DNA of 64,000 nt from Pogostemon cablin (GCA_023678885.1 CM043002.1:5722022-5786021); one strand, 5' to 3'. Positions 11,944-22,938 are shown, numbered from the stretch's first letter. The notes: generated by a model not told the origin, from the sequence alone. Made by a program: numbers and translations.

Positions 11944-12472
11944 CTAAATCACATAAAGCTTTGTAGTTCTCATGCTCTCCCATCTCAATGGAATTGTGAA
12001 ACTCCCCGGATCTTTCAATTTAGGAGAAAGTTTCTTTTGCAAGATCGCACTACATTCATCCGTTTTGTTCACTGTTTCAAACTCTCCCAAGCTTCTTTTC
12101 TTTGACAAAATATCTTTCAAAAACTTAGAGTAGTTAGGCATTTGAAGTAAAGCCTCCGCAAAAGGAATATTCACATGTATCTTCTTCAACATTTCAACAA
12201 ACTTGACAAATTTCTCTTCTAATCCCTTTTTCAAGCATCTTTGTGGAAACAAAATTACAATGGGTAACTTAGGAATTCCTTTCAAACTTTTCTTCTCTCT
12301 CTTTACGTTTTGCTTCTCTACTTCTTTCACATTTCTTTGGAGACTTCACTTTTTCTTCTTCAAGTATAGGGGTACTTTCATCTTTTTCAACAATCTCAAC
12401 TTCTTTCTCTTTCCCTTCTTCATCCAATCTTTCCATGGGCTCAAATTCACACTCTACGTCCTCTACTTCCAT
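11944..12472 (-). pseudogene. Gag-protease linker of the Athila element
   Basis: Lysine/glutamate-rich linker, then the conserved Athila stretch HVNIPFAEALLQMPNYSKF, DILSKKRSLGEFETV and CSAILQKKLSPKLKDPGSF, which sits just before the protease active site. The frame stops at 11944, and a short non-open gap separates it from the protease tail. Confidence 0.75.
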
Positions 12473-14320
12473 CGGTATAGAAGGCCCTTTGTATTTTGTT
12501 CCGCTATGAAGTTCAATTGCCTTACATTACTCCTTAGGATTAGTAATGGTTGTAGATGGAAACTTCCCTTGACAATGAACATCTCCCCTTTCACTTGCCA
12601 TTTGACTCATTTGTGTCTCCAATGCTTTGAATCTATTATCATTCAACTCTTTCTCTTATCTCACAAAGTCAAATCTTTTATCATTCATCTCTTTCTCTTG
12701 CTTCATAAAATCAAACATATTGGCCATTTGATCCTCCATTGTAGGTTTCCTTTCACCATTTTGAGCTTTCTCCCCCAGATGGATGCCCGGTGGAAGAGTG
12801 AGGCATTTCCTTGATTTTCATATGACAAATTCTCATACCTACGAGGTTGATTGAAATTTTCTTCAAAGTTACCTTGCCCTCATCCTCCTTGCCTTTGTGG
12901 ATATCCCCCTCCATGATTTCCAAAGTTACCATCATAATTTCCTTAAAAGTTCTTTCCTTGCATGAAGGCAATTTCCTCAAGTGACATCTCCGGTGGACAC
13001 CATGTATCTTGAATTTCAAAATTAGAGGACATACCTTATTGAGGCATAGATGTCGGCATTTGACAACTTTGAGAAGATTGACCCATATTAGGCATAGTCA
13101 TGCCTTGTTGAGGATTAGGAAACACTTGTTGACTCATCAAAGGCAATGACATACCTTGGTGAGGATTTGCAAGCACTTGTTGATTCACCATAGACTTGGA
13201 CCAAGAATCCGGAGACACTTGCAAATTAGCATTCATTCTCTTAAGTATCTCCGTGATTGTCTTATTGGTTACATCTTCCTAAGGCACCTCCACTTTTTTA
13301 ACTTGTTGCAAGCACACTTCTTCCATCTTAGCTATTCTCTCTCTTTCATACATTCCCGTAACTCAATCCATAGGTCATTGACCCGTATTCAAAGCAATCT
13401 CTTCACATATAGTAATTGCTCTCTCTGGAGTTTGCCCCAATATAGAACCTCCCGATAAAGCATCAACAAGCATTCGTTCACTTCTATTCAATCCAGCATA
13501 GAAAAATCCTACTTGTTGAGCATTGGGAAATCCATGTTGTGGACACTTCCTTAGCATTTCTTTGAACCGGTCCCAGCCTCACTAAAAGCTTCAAGAGGCA
13601 TTTGCTTAAATTGCAATATTTGACCTTTTAGATGCAACATCTTAGATGGTGGGAAATACTTGCTTAGGAACCTTTGAGCCAACTCTCTCCATGTATTATA
13701 AGATCCCGGCGGTATAGTGTAAAATCAAGCCTTGGCTCTATCCCTTAATGAAAAGGAAAAGAGTTTCATCTTGACAATATCGTCACTCACTCTACTGATC
13801 TTTATGGTAATAGCTAACTCCGTGAACTGAGATAGGTGAGCATTTGGATCTTCCATCATTCCACCTCCAAATTTGTTTGCTTGCACCATATTGATCAATC
13901 CCGTCTTGATCTCAAAATTATTAACATTAAGCGGCGGCCTCATAGCGTAATTCCCAAACTGAGGTTGGAAATGATCTCGGATGTTCATCCCCGCTCTATT
14001 ATGCCCATGGCCCCGAGGTTGATTTTGCACCACCGGAGGTGCTTGTTGGTTATCTCTAGCTTCTTGTTGTGGCATCAAATTTTGAATAATTGCTTGCAAT
14101 TATTGATTTTGCAAGTGCATTTGTTGCGCATAAGCTTGTGGCACAAACTCCGGATTAATATTTCCTCCTCGAACATTATCACCCCCTTGAAAATTCCTCA
14201 TATTACCTTCTTCATCAACCATATTTGCATTATCCCTTACGTTTTCCATAATTTCCTCAGTCGGCTCAAACACTCCTCTTCTTTGTCTTCTAAAAGTAGC
14301 TTTCAATTCCAAGTTCAAAG
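12473..14320 (-). pseudogene. Gag of the Athila element
   Basis: Several broken frames. 14318-13725 holds an N-terminal region rich in Q and N, then the capsid-like motif MVQANKFGGGMMEDPNAHLSQF and DDIVKMKLFSFSLRDRAKA. 13557-13375 holds RMLVDALSGGSILGQTPERA. 13236-12753 is low-complexity with repeated GMSLPLMSQQ/GMTMPNMGQ units. Motif order matches plant Athila gag (capsid, then P/Q-rich tail). I see no zinc knuckle. Stops at 14100 and several later points break it. Confidence 0.8.
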
Positions 14321-14473
14321 GGTCAATAGATTAAAACCTTGAACGAGTTCGCATGTACCTACGAGAATTTCCAAATTAGCTCTCCAACTAACCAAGACAA
14401 GTAAACAAATAAAAGAAATATCCTTATCAAAACTAATCAATTTCAAACTCGTTACAACCAAAAGTTTAACATT

Positions 14474-14492
14474 TCCCCGGCAAGCGGCGCCA
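14474..14492 (-). other. Primer-binding site, tRNA-Asp type
   Basis: Plus strand TCCCCGGCAAGCGGCGCCA, the 3' end of plant tRNA-Asp with one extra base in the middle. It abuts the LTR start at 14493. The single-base insertion would weaken primer pairing. Confidence 0.85.
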
Positions 14493-16229
14493 TGTCTTAG
14501 TCGCATTTCTTGTAAAATATTTAAGAATAAGAGACTCTATCGTCGAGTACATGTGTGACCAAGTATAAAATTTATAAAATTTTCGTCCCAAGGGAAAGTA
14601 AACTCATGGTTATAGCGGATTTTCCGTTGATTTATGCTTTGTAAGAATGATAGATTTATTGTTTGGTATTTAAACTACTACTTATTATTCTACTCAATTA
14701 ACTAAGAATATGAACTAACAACGTATTGGATCAAACAACAAACAAATGATGATTGAGATGGAGATAGAATTCACTTAAGAAGAGAGCAAGGCCAATCATA
14801 ATCATGGTTAAGAATCTGGCTAGATATGCATAACTCTTGATGGTGAACTTCATTAATTTGTAGACTAAAAGCAATCACGTTTTTACCCCTAATCCCTATG
14901 GCCAAGGCAATTAGGTTCTCGATTCTTTTACAAGTCTAAATCTCCTAAGATTGTGCTTAATCTCAATTCACTTAAGGTACTATGATCATAAGTTTGGTTC
15001 TCTTCACTCAATTTCTTAAGTGTCCCTCTATGAGTATTCTAAGCATAAGAAGGGTATGGCTTACCTCCCCTCACACTAACATGCATGCTCACCTTAATTT
15101 ATGATTCAATTAAACATCTAATCATAATATTGGAATGGTCATCCTAACATTATGAATAGAGAATTTAATCACACATGTATTGAAATGAAACATGATTCAT
15201 TAATCATAAAAGAAAATCCAAAATTAACTCAATTCAACATCTCAAATCCTACATATCTAGCATTTTTCTTAACCAATCATATGATTACAATAGGACTAGC
15301 CACTACACATTATGTTTATATTAATACACTCAAAGGCTTGCTCCATTTGAGCCAAAATGAGAAGAAAATCAACAAATGAAAAGTAGACTGGCTTCCCTTT
15401 CATGGAGAAACCTTCCTTCTCTTCAAAATGCAAACTTCTTCAATCCTTGATGCTTTCCTCTTCTCAAATGGTGGATGGATGAATTGATGGATGGAGTAAT
15501 GGATGGATTGTTGAAGATCAAGTGAAATTGATGGATCTAAAGGATGGAGATGAATCAAATATATCTATTGTGTGAAAATGTGGTGTGGAGTGTGTGTAAC
15601 TGCTCTAATTATGATCTCTCTCCCTAATTTTTGCACAAGTCATCCTTTTATATCACTTAAGGACCTTCTAGAAGCTTCCGTAACATTCTGAAAACTGCAC
15701 TGGCTTTTGCACCTACACGGACCGTGTAATAGTGCACGGCTCGTGTAGTTCACACCTAGTTTGGCGTGTTATGCGTGCTTCTGGACATGGCTCGAGCTGC
15801 ACTACATGGCCTCGGTCATGGCCGTGTAGCGTTTTCTGACGACATTGCACGGCTTCCTCTTACAGGCCTGTGTTCTGCACACGGGGCGTGCACTATTGAA
15901 CGGCTCATGCGCCAAAACACGGCCATCCTTCTGGGCAAGCTTGTCGTTCTGATGACAGTACACGGCCACCTCGGACAGGCTCGTGTTCCGCACACGGCCC
16001 ATGTTCGAGCGTGCCCTGTACTTCCATCTCCATTTTGCTCCTGACTTTGTTTTTCTCCATTTCTTGACTTATTTTATACATATTTAAGCTCATTTACACA
16101 ATTCTATCAATCCATACCACATTTCACATAATTACAATAACTCCACCAAAAGTCACACAAATACGGATAAAAAAATCTAAAAATTCACAAACAAAAACAC
16201 TAAAATCTAGGTGAAAATGACAACGATTA
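14493..16229 (-). repeat. 5' LTR of the Athila element (full length)
   Basis: Begins on the plus strand with TGTCTTAGTCGC next to the primer site and ends near 16229. At that end the minus strand reads TAATCG, so the expected TG is mutated. A TATA box lies at 15644-15655, and the ACACGGCC cluster spans 15713-16012. The last 280 bp have no counterpart in the 3' LTR. Confidence 0.8.
15644..15655 (-). promoter_or_regulatory. TATA box of the Athila 5' LTR
   Basis: Minus strand TGATATAAAAGG, identical to the other LTR. It would start the element's RNA, read towards lower coordinates. Confidence 0.55.
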
Positions 16230-16234
16230 ACTCT
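16230..16234. repeat. Candidate target-site duplication, right side of Athila
   Basis: ACTCT, compared with ACTTC at 2257-2261. It lies within the RNase H coding sequence of the Tekay element. Confidence 0.5.
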
Positions 16235-16617
16235 CTTAAATGTCTGGATGCATTCGCTATCATTTTCCCATTATGCATCAGTACACATCCAAGACCATTC
16301 TTCGAGGCATCACTGTAAACCTTGAAGTTTCCTGTCTCCATAGGAATAGTTAAGATATGTGCTGATGTCAATCGTCTTTTTAATTCCTGAAAACTTTGTT
16401 CACATGCTTCCGTCCATGTGAACCTCACATTCTTCCTAGTCAACTGTTTTAATGGTGAAGCGATCTTAGAAAATGCTTCAACAAACCTTCGATAATATCC
16501 CGCCAATCCAAGAAAGCTACGTACCTCAGTGGGATTTGAGGATTGTGGCCAATCATGGATTGCTTTTACTTTACTTGGGTCCACTGAAATTTCTTCTCCC
16601 GATACCACGTGTTCCAA
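16235..16617 (-). pseudogene. RNase H, 5' half, and RT connection of Tekay pol
   Basis: Contains VSGEEISVDPSKVKAI, SFLGLAGYYRRFVEAFSKIA (connection) and the RNase H start FKVYSDASKNGLGCVLM. The coding sense breaks off at the Athila LTR. It is joined to the RT segment by a one-base insertion near 16668, inside the conserved KCEFWL stretch. Confidence 0.87.
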
Positions 16618-16631
16618 GAAAATAACTTGGT

Positions 16632-17164
16632 CTAACCAGAACTCACACTTTTGAACTTCACATATAACTGCTTTTTCTTCAGAATCTCTAACACCTTTCT
16701 CAAGTGCAGAGTATGATCCTCCTTATTCTTAGTGTAAATCAAAATATCATCGATAAACTCAATCATGAACTTATCGAGAAAATCCTGAAATACTCTATTC
16801 ATCAAATCCATAAATGCTGTCGGAGCATTCGTCAAACCAAACGGCATTACCAAAACTCATAATTCTCTTACCTTATACTAAATGCAGTCTTTGGAATATC
16901 CTCCTCCTTAATCTTCAACTGATGATACCCTGACCACAAATCAATCTTTGAAAAGATAGATGCACCCTGTAGTTGATCGAACAGATCATCAATGCTAGGC
17001 AATGGATACTTATTCTTGACTATAACTTTATTGAGCTCTCGGTAATCGATGCACATCCTCAATGTGCCATCCTTCTTACGAACGAAAAGAACTGGTGCTC
17101 CCCAAGGTGAGAAACTAGGTTGGATAAATCCTTTGTCTAGCAACTCTTGCAACTGTATCTTCAT
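16632..17164 (-). pseudogene. Reverse transcriptase of the Tekay element
   Basis: Two frames. 17164-16868 has DKGFIQPSFSPWGAPVLFV, DGTLRMCIDYRELNKV and DLWSGYHQLKIKEED. 16853-16632 has MPFGLTNAPTAFMDLMNRVF and the catalytic FIDDILIYTKN. A short break between them falls just before the MPFGLTNA motif. All core motifs are still readable. Confidence 0.9.
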
Positions 17165-17306
17165 TCCTTCAATTCAGCTGGTGCCATTCTGTATGGCACT
17201 TTAGATATAGGAGCAGTTCCTGGTTGCAACTCAGTAACAAACTCTATTTCCCGGTCTGGTGGCAACCCTGGAAGATCATCTGGGAATACATCCGGGTATT
17301 TCCGAG

Positions 17307-17851
17307 CTACTGTACATCACTGAGAACTGGACACTGTTGTCCCTCAATATTCATCACACTCACCAGATACCCTTCACAACTACTTTCTAATAACCGTTGT
17401 GCTTTTGCCGCTGATATCACAGGAAATCTGAAGTTCTTCTTGATCCCAACAAAAGTGAATGGTTCTTCCCCCAATAGCTGAAAAGTGATACTCTTCTTCT
17501 GACAATCTATTATAGCACGTACTTTGACAGCCAATTCATGCCCAATATGATATCATAATCATTCATACTTAACACAATCAAATCAGCGAGGAGTTGTCTT
17601 CCTTCAATAGGAATAACATAACCTCGAAGAAGTTGATTGGTTTGCTTTAATTCACCAGAAGGTATCATCACCTCATAATTAGCTTCTACTAAGCCGGGTG
17701 TTCTACCCAACTTACTCACATACTTAGTGGATGCAAATGAATGCGTTGCTCTAGAATCAAATAACACATATGTAGAAGTGCCAAAAATAGAAAACTTACC
17801 CGTGACAAATGAGGGATTCGCATCTGCCTCCTCCCGCGTTAAAGTGTACAC
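17307..17851 (-). pseudogene. Aspartic protease of the Tekay element
   Basis: Contains the protease start GKFSIFGTSTYVLFDSRATH. The usual active-site DSGA is DSRA here, a Gly-to-Arg change that should abolish catalysis. The frame then runs through IILGMNWLSK and shifts into the 17534-17307 frame. Confidence 0.82.
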
Positions 17852-17878
17852 CCTCGCTGGAGCTCTCCCCTGCTGTCC

Positions 17879-18079
17879 TTACTTCCCTATCTTAGGACAA
17901 GTAGTAGTCACATGTCCCTTCTTTCTGCATGTGTAATAAGTTTTTATAGGAATGCGACACTCTCCACCGTGTGGTCTATGACAATTCGGACATATAGATA
18001 GTGGCGGAGCTGGTGGCATCTTACCCTGATTTAATTTGGGTAGCTTGTTTGGTTCTCCTTGTCTCTGTCCTTGCTCCAC
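17879..18079 (-). pseudogene. Zinc-knuckle end of Tekay gag
   Basis: Has CPNCHRPHGGEC followed by YYTCRKKGHVTTTCP. The first cysteine of the CCHC knuckle is replaced by tyrosine (one G-to-A change), so zinc binding is probably lost. Confidence 0.8.
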
Positions 18080-18151
18080 TTGAACATTTGACTTCGGTCT
18101 CTAAAATAGCATTGGCCTCCTATCATCTCTCTCAAACTGCTACACTGATTT

Positions 18152-18928
18152 CTATTGAAGTTGATGTCTGATAGCCTGCGCTTGTCTGATCCTCATCTCT
18201 GCTTTTTCAGCAATTTGGGCCCTTTCTGCAACTTGTGAGTATGTTGCTCCTTGTAGTCCTGCCATACTCACATCTCTGAAAAGTTCAGGCCTTAAGCCTT
18301 CCACGAACCTCTCCACTTTCAATGCCTCTGTACTCACCGTATGTTCTGCAAAACTTGACAACTGCTCAAACTTACGAAGGTAATCTGTGACTGACATACC
18401 ACCTTATTTCAACTCTATGAATTTATTCATCTTCATTGCTCTCACTGTTGCTGTAAAGTACTTGTTCCTGAAAAGCTCCTTAAACCTTTCCCAAATCATA
18501 GTCGTGACATCCTCAATACTTTTAATTGTATACCACCAGTGACTTGCACTTCCTCGTAACATGAAAGAAGCACACAACACTCTGCCCCCATCTGGAATTC
18601 TACTATATTGAAATGTGTTTTTCACCGTACGTAACCAATCCTCTACATCTGTGGGGTCTGTTGCATCCTCAAATATCAGAGGGCTCAGCTTTCAAAACCT
18701 CTCACAAACCATTTCCACATGTTCTACTTAACGTCTATCTTGATTAGCATTACCCTCTGGTTGTCCATCCACATTTCTCTGCTGAATCAATTGTTGTATC
18801 TGTTGGGACTGGCACTCTACCAGTTCCATTAGTCGAGTAATCACCACATCACGATTATTTCCTTCAATAGGTGCTGCTTGCTTAGCATCTCTATCCCCTT
18901 CAGAACTTTCACTTGTAGCCCTTACCAT
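18152..18928 (-). pseudogene. Gag capsid region of the Tekay element
   Basis: Three fragments. 18928-18728 is the N-terminal region with a QSQQIQQLIQQ coiled coil. 18625-18404 carries the retrotransposon gag domain (CASFMLRGSASHWWYT, FKELFRNKYF). 18397-18152 continues with MSVTDYLRKFEQLSSFA and FVEGLRPELFRDVSM. Stops between fragments break the gene. Confidence 0.85.
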
Positions 18929-19079
18929 TTTGTCTACTAACTACAAGTCCTACACCACATGGTCAATATAATTTATAAATCACATAACAGCACAGAATGA
19001 AAATATCACTTATTCGCAAAGCTGCACTCCCAAGGAATGAGCTTATGTACATAAATAGTCTGCAGAACCCAAATCATGT

Positions 19080-19100
19080 TATAATACCGCTCTGACACGA
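19080..19100 (-). other. Primer-binding-site remnant of the Tekay element
   Basis: Plus strand ATAATACCGCTCTGACACGA. Only the GCTCTGA part of the usual tRNA-iMet complement GCTCTGATACCA remains, and it runs straight into LTR-like CACGACCC. This looks like a deletion between short TGA repeats across the LTR/primer-site junction. Confidence 0.55.
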
Positions 19101-19603
19101 CCCACCTTACATAACTTATAATTTAAATACTAATTAACATAAACATCATTATAAAAACTGAATATATTTTCTTCTCATAATATATTTAAAATCATAGTTT
19201 AAACATACGTCATCACTTTCTGACACCACATCAATTCAGACAAACTCATGATAATACTTATAATATGACATAACAAAATATCAGCGAAAATAAAATAACC
19301 CACGGTCTAGCCCAACAGGTCGTCATCTATGTACATCTGCTCAAAACCCTAAAGAAGATCCATAGCTTGCACAGTTACATCACAAAACTCAATCATCAAC
19401 AGGCTCACCTACAATGCATAACTAGTGAGACAAAAATCTCAGTAAGTAGAAATCATGCATGTCAGTGCATGAAAATGCATTTATTTTTCTATCGCCTATT
19501 TCCTAGTCTTTCTAGTTGGTCTCTTTTATTTTGAAAATTGTTCACGTTGCGGGATCCCCACGACACACTTATGATATGCACCCCAAATGAGTTCAATGGA
19601 GAT

Positions 19604-19770
19604 GATTTTTCCAAACCTCGAATATAGTGCCGAGAATGATTTTTCCAAACCCTGGCAGAGTGTTGGGAAAGATTTTTCTGAATCCCGAATAAAGTATTGG
19701 GAATGATTTTTATGAACCCAGAGTGAAGTGTCAGGAACGATTTTTCCGAACTCTGACAAAGATGCATATA
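19604..19770. repeat. 34-bp tandem repeat in the Tekay LTR
   Basis: About five diverged units, each opening with GATTTTTCC(A/G)AA-like bases and containing a pair of short inverted motifs (for example CCTCGAAT and GCCGAGAAT). The spacing between GATTTTT starts is close to 34 bases. Confidence 0.75.
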
Positions 19771-20627
19771 TAATGGCCGCACACCATTGGTATCTTTTTA
19801 ATTTAGGAGGAAAACACTTTTCATGATTAAGCATGGTAAGCAACCAGGGCAATTAAATATGCATCATAAACCATTTATGACATCAATATCAACATTTAAT
19901 CTCAATAAAGCAACTAACTTATCTTCAATTCACACAAATCCACTTCTAAAATAACAACTTCACCCCAATACATAAGTCCATTTATAGAATAACAACTTCA
20001 CCTTGGATCACACGATCCCTTTTTAGAATAACAACTTCATCTCGGATCACACAGATCCTAATAAATAATATCTTCTCAGATCATACAGATCTCTATTCAA
20101 CAGTATCTATTCACACAAATCTACATAGGACAATGATATTATTTCAAATCACATAAATCCACAACTTGTATTGCAAATTTATCACAAATAATTTACAAAT
20201 AATATTGTTGAATATGAACCCTACTTTCCCCAAATCACATAAATCCACAGCTTGTATTACAAATTAATCTCAAATAATTCATAACGTAATTAAACTAATC
20301 ACAAACAATTCATAACATTATTATCACATATTAATCACAAATAATTCACAAACAACATGTTTATGCATCGTAGTTGGACTTCTACTTACCTGAACTCCGA
20401 TAGTAATAATACCACAGACCTCGTGAGAACTGTAACTACCTATCTTTCATCCCGACACACTCCTCTTTCTCGTCCCGAAAATACTCTTTTCTTTCTTCCT
20501 CCCTCTCCTTCTCTCTCCCTTTCCTTTCCTCTCTCTCTCTTCTTTTCTTTCTCTCACTATTTTTTTTCTCTCGCACGCACTTACTGCGTTTTTCAAAATT
20601 CACTCCCCCAAAATGGATTTTGGCAAC

Positions 20628-20629
<2 letters not shown>

Positions 20630-20686
<57 letters not shown>
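20630..20686. repeat. (TA)n microsatellite
   Basis: Uninterrupted TA dinucleotides for about 57 bases inside the LTR. Confidence 0.95.
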
Positions 20687-20690
<4 letters not shown>

Positions 20691-20830
20691 GAAAAATAGA
20701 ATAAGTGAGCAACTCCACCATCATTTATAATTGCTACGTGTTTTAATATTAAAAAATAAGTTAAAGTGGCTACGTATCAATCTTTTTGACCATTACAATT
20801 ATGTGGTTAATGATTAAACCACGTACTGCC

Positions 20831-20880
<50 letters not shown>
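20831..20880. repeat. (ATT)n microsatellite
   Basis: ATT trinucleotides for about 50 bases. The equivalent run in the 3' LTR copy (positions 12-45) is shorter and begins with ACT units, so the two LTR copies have diverged in repeat length. Confidence 0.95.
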
Positions 20881-20881
<1 letters not shown>

Positions 20882-21239
20882 CCATTACGACGTGCAATAC
20901 TTAATAACTAAGATATAATACATTTACAAATTAATACACATACGTGTACACTTTCTTACCACTATTATTATTACGAGTACACGTATGATACTTAATTAAG
21001 AAATAAAGTATTTATACAAATAAGGCAATTTAATTATATATTAAAATTAATGTACGTAAATATTTATGCACACGTATATTCACACATTATCATCATTTTA
21101 TCAAGGATGTCTCAAATAAAATGTAAAGATAAATAAAATATAAAATTAATTGTCACATTATTATCACATAATAATAAAATACACATAACACAAATTAAAT
21201 TATATTGGCACATGAGTAGTGAGAAGCTCAGGTATCACA

Positions 21240-21457
21240 CCCTAAAAAATGAAATATCACTTTATCCAACAACCTCAAAAGTTACTTTAATTTCAAATTT
21301 GCCACCCCTTTATCACACACATATCATTACTTTATACTTTTTTATTACCTAAAAATGCTACAATACCCTCTAAAGTCAACAAAATTGGTTAAAAAGTGCA
21401 ACATTTTTTAAACAACTTGGAACAGTAAACATGAAGCGTTTTGTGGGACGGAGGGAG
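21240..21457. mobile_element. Right arm of a Stowaway-like MITE next to the Tekay LTR
   Basis: Ends in GGGACGGAGGGAG followed by TA, the Stowaway terminus. No left terminus is found before the LTR. Related arms occur at 23780-24050 and 28370-28570, with shared phrases such as ATTTCAAATTT and AACGTGAA. Confidence 0.65.
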
Positions 21458-21513
21458 TAATTATTTTTATATTTAATATTGATCATTTGATTAAATTAAT
21501 TTCAAATATTATA

Positions 21514-21974
21514 CTCTCTCCGGCCAATCCAGAGGCAATCGTTTGCTTTTTACGCGTAAATTAATGAGTATTATTATTATATGTGCAGTGAGTAATTATA
21601 TTAGAGAGAAGTGGTGAGCCATATGATGTACTCCCTCCGTCCCACCACAAGGGTGGCGAAACTCTTTTGCACGTAAATTAAGGGATATAATATTTAATGT
21701 GTAGATGAAGAGATAAAAATAATATTTCAATGTATAGTGGGTAGTTGTATTAATGTGGTGTGCGGATACCATAGGAATATATTAATTATTTTGTGTGGGT
21801 CCCATTTACAAAAAAGCGAAATGCATCTCTTGTGTTAGGACGGACGAAAATGGTAAAATGTACTATTTGTGGTGGGACGGATGAAGTACTTTTTTACTCA
21901 AAAGGTAATATGGATATCTTTGAATTGGACGCCCAAAATTGTAAAATTGATACTTTTGGATTGACAGAAGGGAG
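21514..21974. mobile_element. Stowaway-like MITE, host of a second MITE
   Basis: Left end CTCTCTCCGGCCAATCC, right end GGATTGACAGAAGGGAG, flanked by TA on both sides. A second Stowaway (21631-21886) sits inside it. Confidence 0.7.
21631..21886. mobile_element. Stowaway MITE nested in the previous one
   Basis: Left CTCCCTCCGTCCCACCACAA, right TTGTGGTGGGACGGATGAAG, with TA at 21629-21630 and 21887-21888. Confidence 0.8.
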
Positions 21975-21987
21975 TATAATAATTTTG

Positions 21988-22230
21988 GTATGAATCGGTA
22001 TTTCATATTTTCAATATTAAATCGGTATTGTTAAAATTTTGGTATGAATCGATAACTCTCGATAAAAGAGGGTGTTTCACTATTTCGGTATGAAACGATA
22101 TTGATCTATAATATACCGAAATTTTGGTATACCGAAACTTTCGATATGGTATCGGTATGATTTTTTTAATACCGATAATTTTGGTACGGTATACGATATG
22201 AGTCTGTATTTTTTGTATGGTATGGTATGT
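21988..22230. repeat. GGTAT/ATACC-rich repeat block
   Basis: Repeated GGTATGAATCGGTAT, ATACCGAAATTTTGG and CGGTATGATTT phrases in both orientations. Looks like a short non-autonomous DNA transposon or minisatellite. Ends could not be fixed. Confidence 0.5.
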
Positions 22231-22428
22231 CACCCATATTTAAAACACATAAGTTTTTTAGCCTATAAATTTTAGGGCACCACTGCACAATGTGCGGTTT
22301 TCAAATCTAAATTTTTATTTTCAAAAATCTGATTGTGTTTTATTTTAAGCATTAAAAAACTAGATTTTATAAACTATACCTACCTGTCTTCAATAAACTA
22401 GATTTTACAATCTACCTATTTTTATATA

Positions 22429-22661
22429 CTCTCTCTGTCTCATAGTAAGGGTAGTTTTTATTTTTTGGCACGTGGATTAAGGAATATTATTATTTAATGT
22501 GTAGTGGGTAGTTGTATTAATGAGAGTGTGGGTCTCATATTTTAATTATATTAATGGGTGTGTGTGGGTCTCATGTGTGTAAAAATGAAAGTAGACTCTT
22601 TGGGTGGGACGTCCAAAATGGAAAAAAAAAAAAAAAGACTTTTTGGATATGACGGAGGGAG
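22429..22661. mobile_element. Stowaway MITE
   Basis: Left CTCTCTCTGTCTCATAGTA, right TATGACGGAGGGAG, with TA on both sides. Confidence 0.78.
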
Positions 22662-22714
22662 TACTTTCTCCTCAATTATTAATAACTTTATCTCTTCTAT
22701 CACATTAATTATTA

Positions 22715-22938
22715 TTCCCTCTGTCCTCACTAAAAGTGTCTTTTGTCTTTTGGCATGTAAATTAAGGAGTATTATTATTTAATATGTAGTTGGTAGTTGG
22801 ATTAGTGAGAATGTAGTCTCATATCTTAATTGTATTAGTGGGTGTGTGTAAGTCTCATGTGTATAAAAATAAAAGGGTACTCTTTGGGTGGGATACCCAA
22901 AATTAAAAAAATATCATCTTTAAAGGGGACAAAGGGAA
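22715..22938. mobile_element. Stowaway MITE
   Basis: Left TTCCCTCTGTCCTCACTAAA, right TTTAAAGGGGACAAAGGGAA, with TA on both sides. The interior resembles the preceding copy (AATGTGTAGT/GGTAGTTG phrases). Confidence 0.75.

Larger units (their letters stand above)
2262..16229 (-). mobile_element. Athila-type Ty3/gypsy retrotransposon with env-like region
   Basis: Minus-strand element nested in the Tekay RNase H. On its coding strand: 5' LTR (16229-14493), tRNA-Asp-type primer-binding site (14492-14474), gag (about 14320-11950), protease, RT and RNase H (11865-9720), integrase (9641-8460), a non-coding spacer with an LTR-like block (8460-6770), an Athila ORF-1/env-like region (6767-5226), a long non-coding stretch, and a 3' LTR (about 3730-2262). 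The tRNA-Asp primer site, the DNA around the end of pol and the extra ORF are Athila hallmarks. Many frameshifts and stops make it inactive. Confidence 0.92.
1..21239 (-). mobile_element. Tekay-type Ty3/gypsy chromovirus, disrupted by a nested element
   Basis: Minus-strand LTR retrotransposon. Read on its coding strand the order is 5' LTR (about 21239 to 19093), gag, zinc knuckle, protease, reverse transcriptase, RNase H, integrase, chromodomain and 3' LTR (405 to before position 1). Domain order plus a C-terminal chromodomain places it in the Tekay/Del chromovirus lineage. Positions 2262-16229 are a later Athila insertion. Stops and frameshifts in gag, pol and chromodomain show it is dead. 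The sequence right of the LTR (21240-21457) is the right arm of a Stowaway-like MITE, so the element may have landed in a MITE whose left arm lies outside the window. The target duplication cannot be checked because the left end is missing. Confidence 0.93.
19093..21239 (-). repeat. 5' LTR of the Tekay element
   Basis: About 2.15 kb. The minus-strand start TGTGATACC is at 21239 and the end ...CGTGTCA is near 19093. The last 400 bp match 1-405. It contains a 34-bp tandem array (19604-19770), repeated CACATAAATCCACA units (20140-20260), a (TA)n run (20630-20686) and an ATT run (20831-20880). Confidence 0.85.

Noticed and set aside
14474..14492. tRNA gene
   Set aside because: Only the 3' end of tRNA-Asp is present, and it abuts an LTR, so it is a primer-binding site. 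The same reasoning applies to 59548-59565.
19604..19770. CRISPR-like array
   Set aside because: Units vary, have no unique spacers and lie in a retrotransposon LTR of a plant genome.
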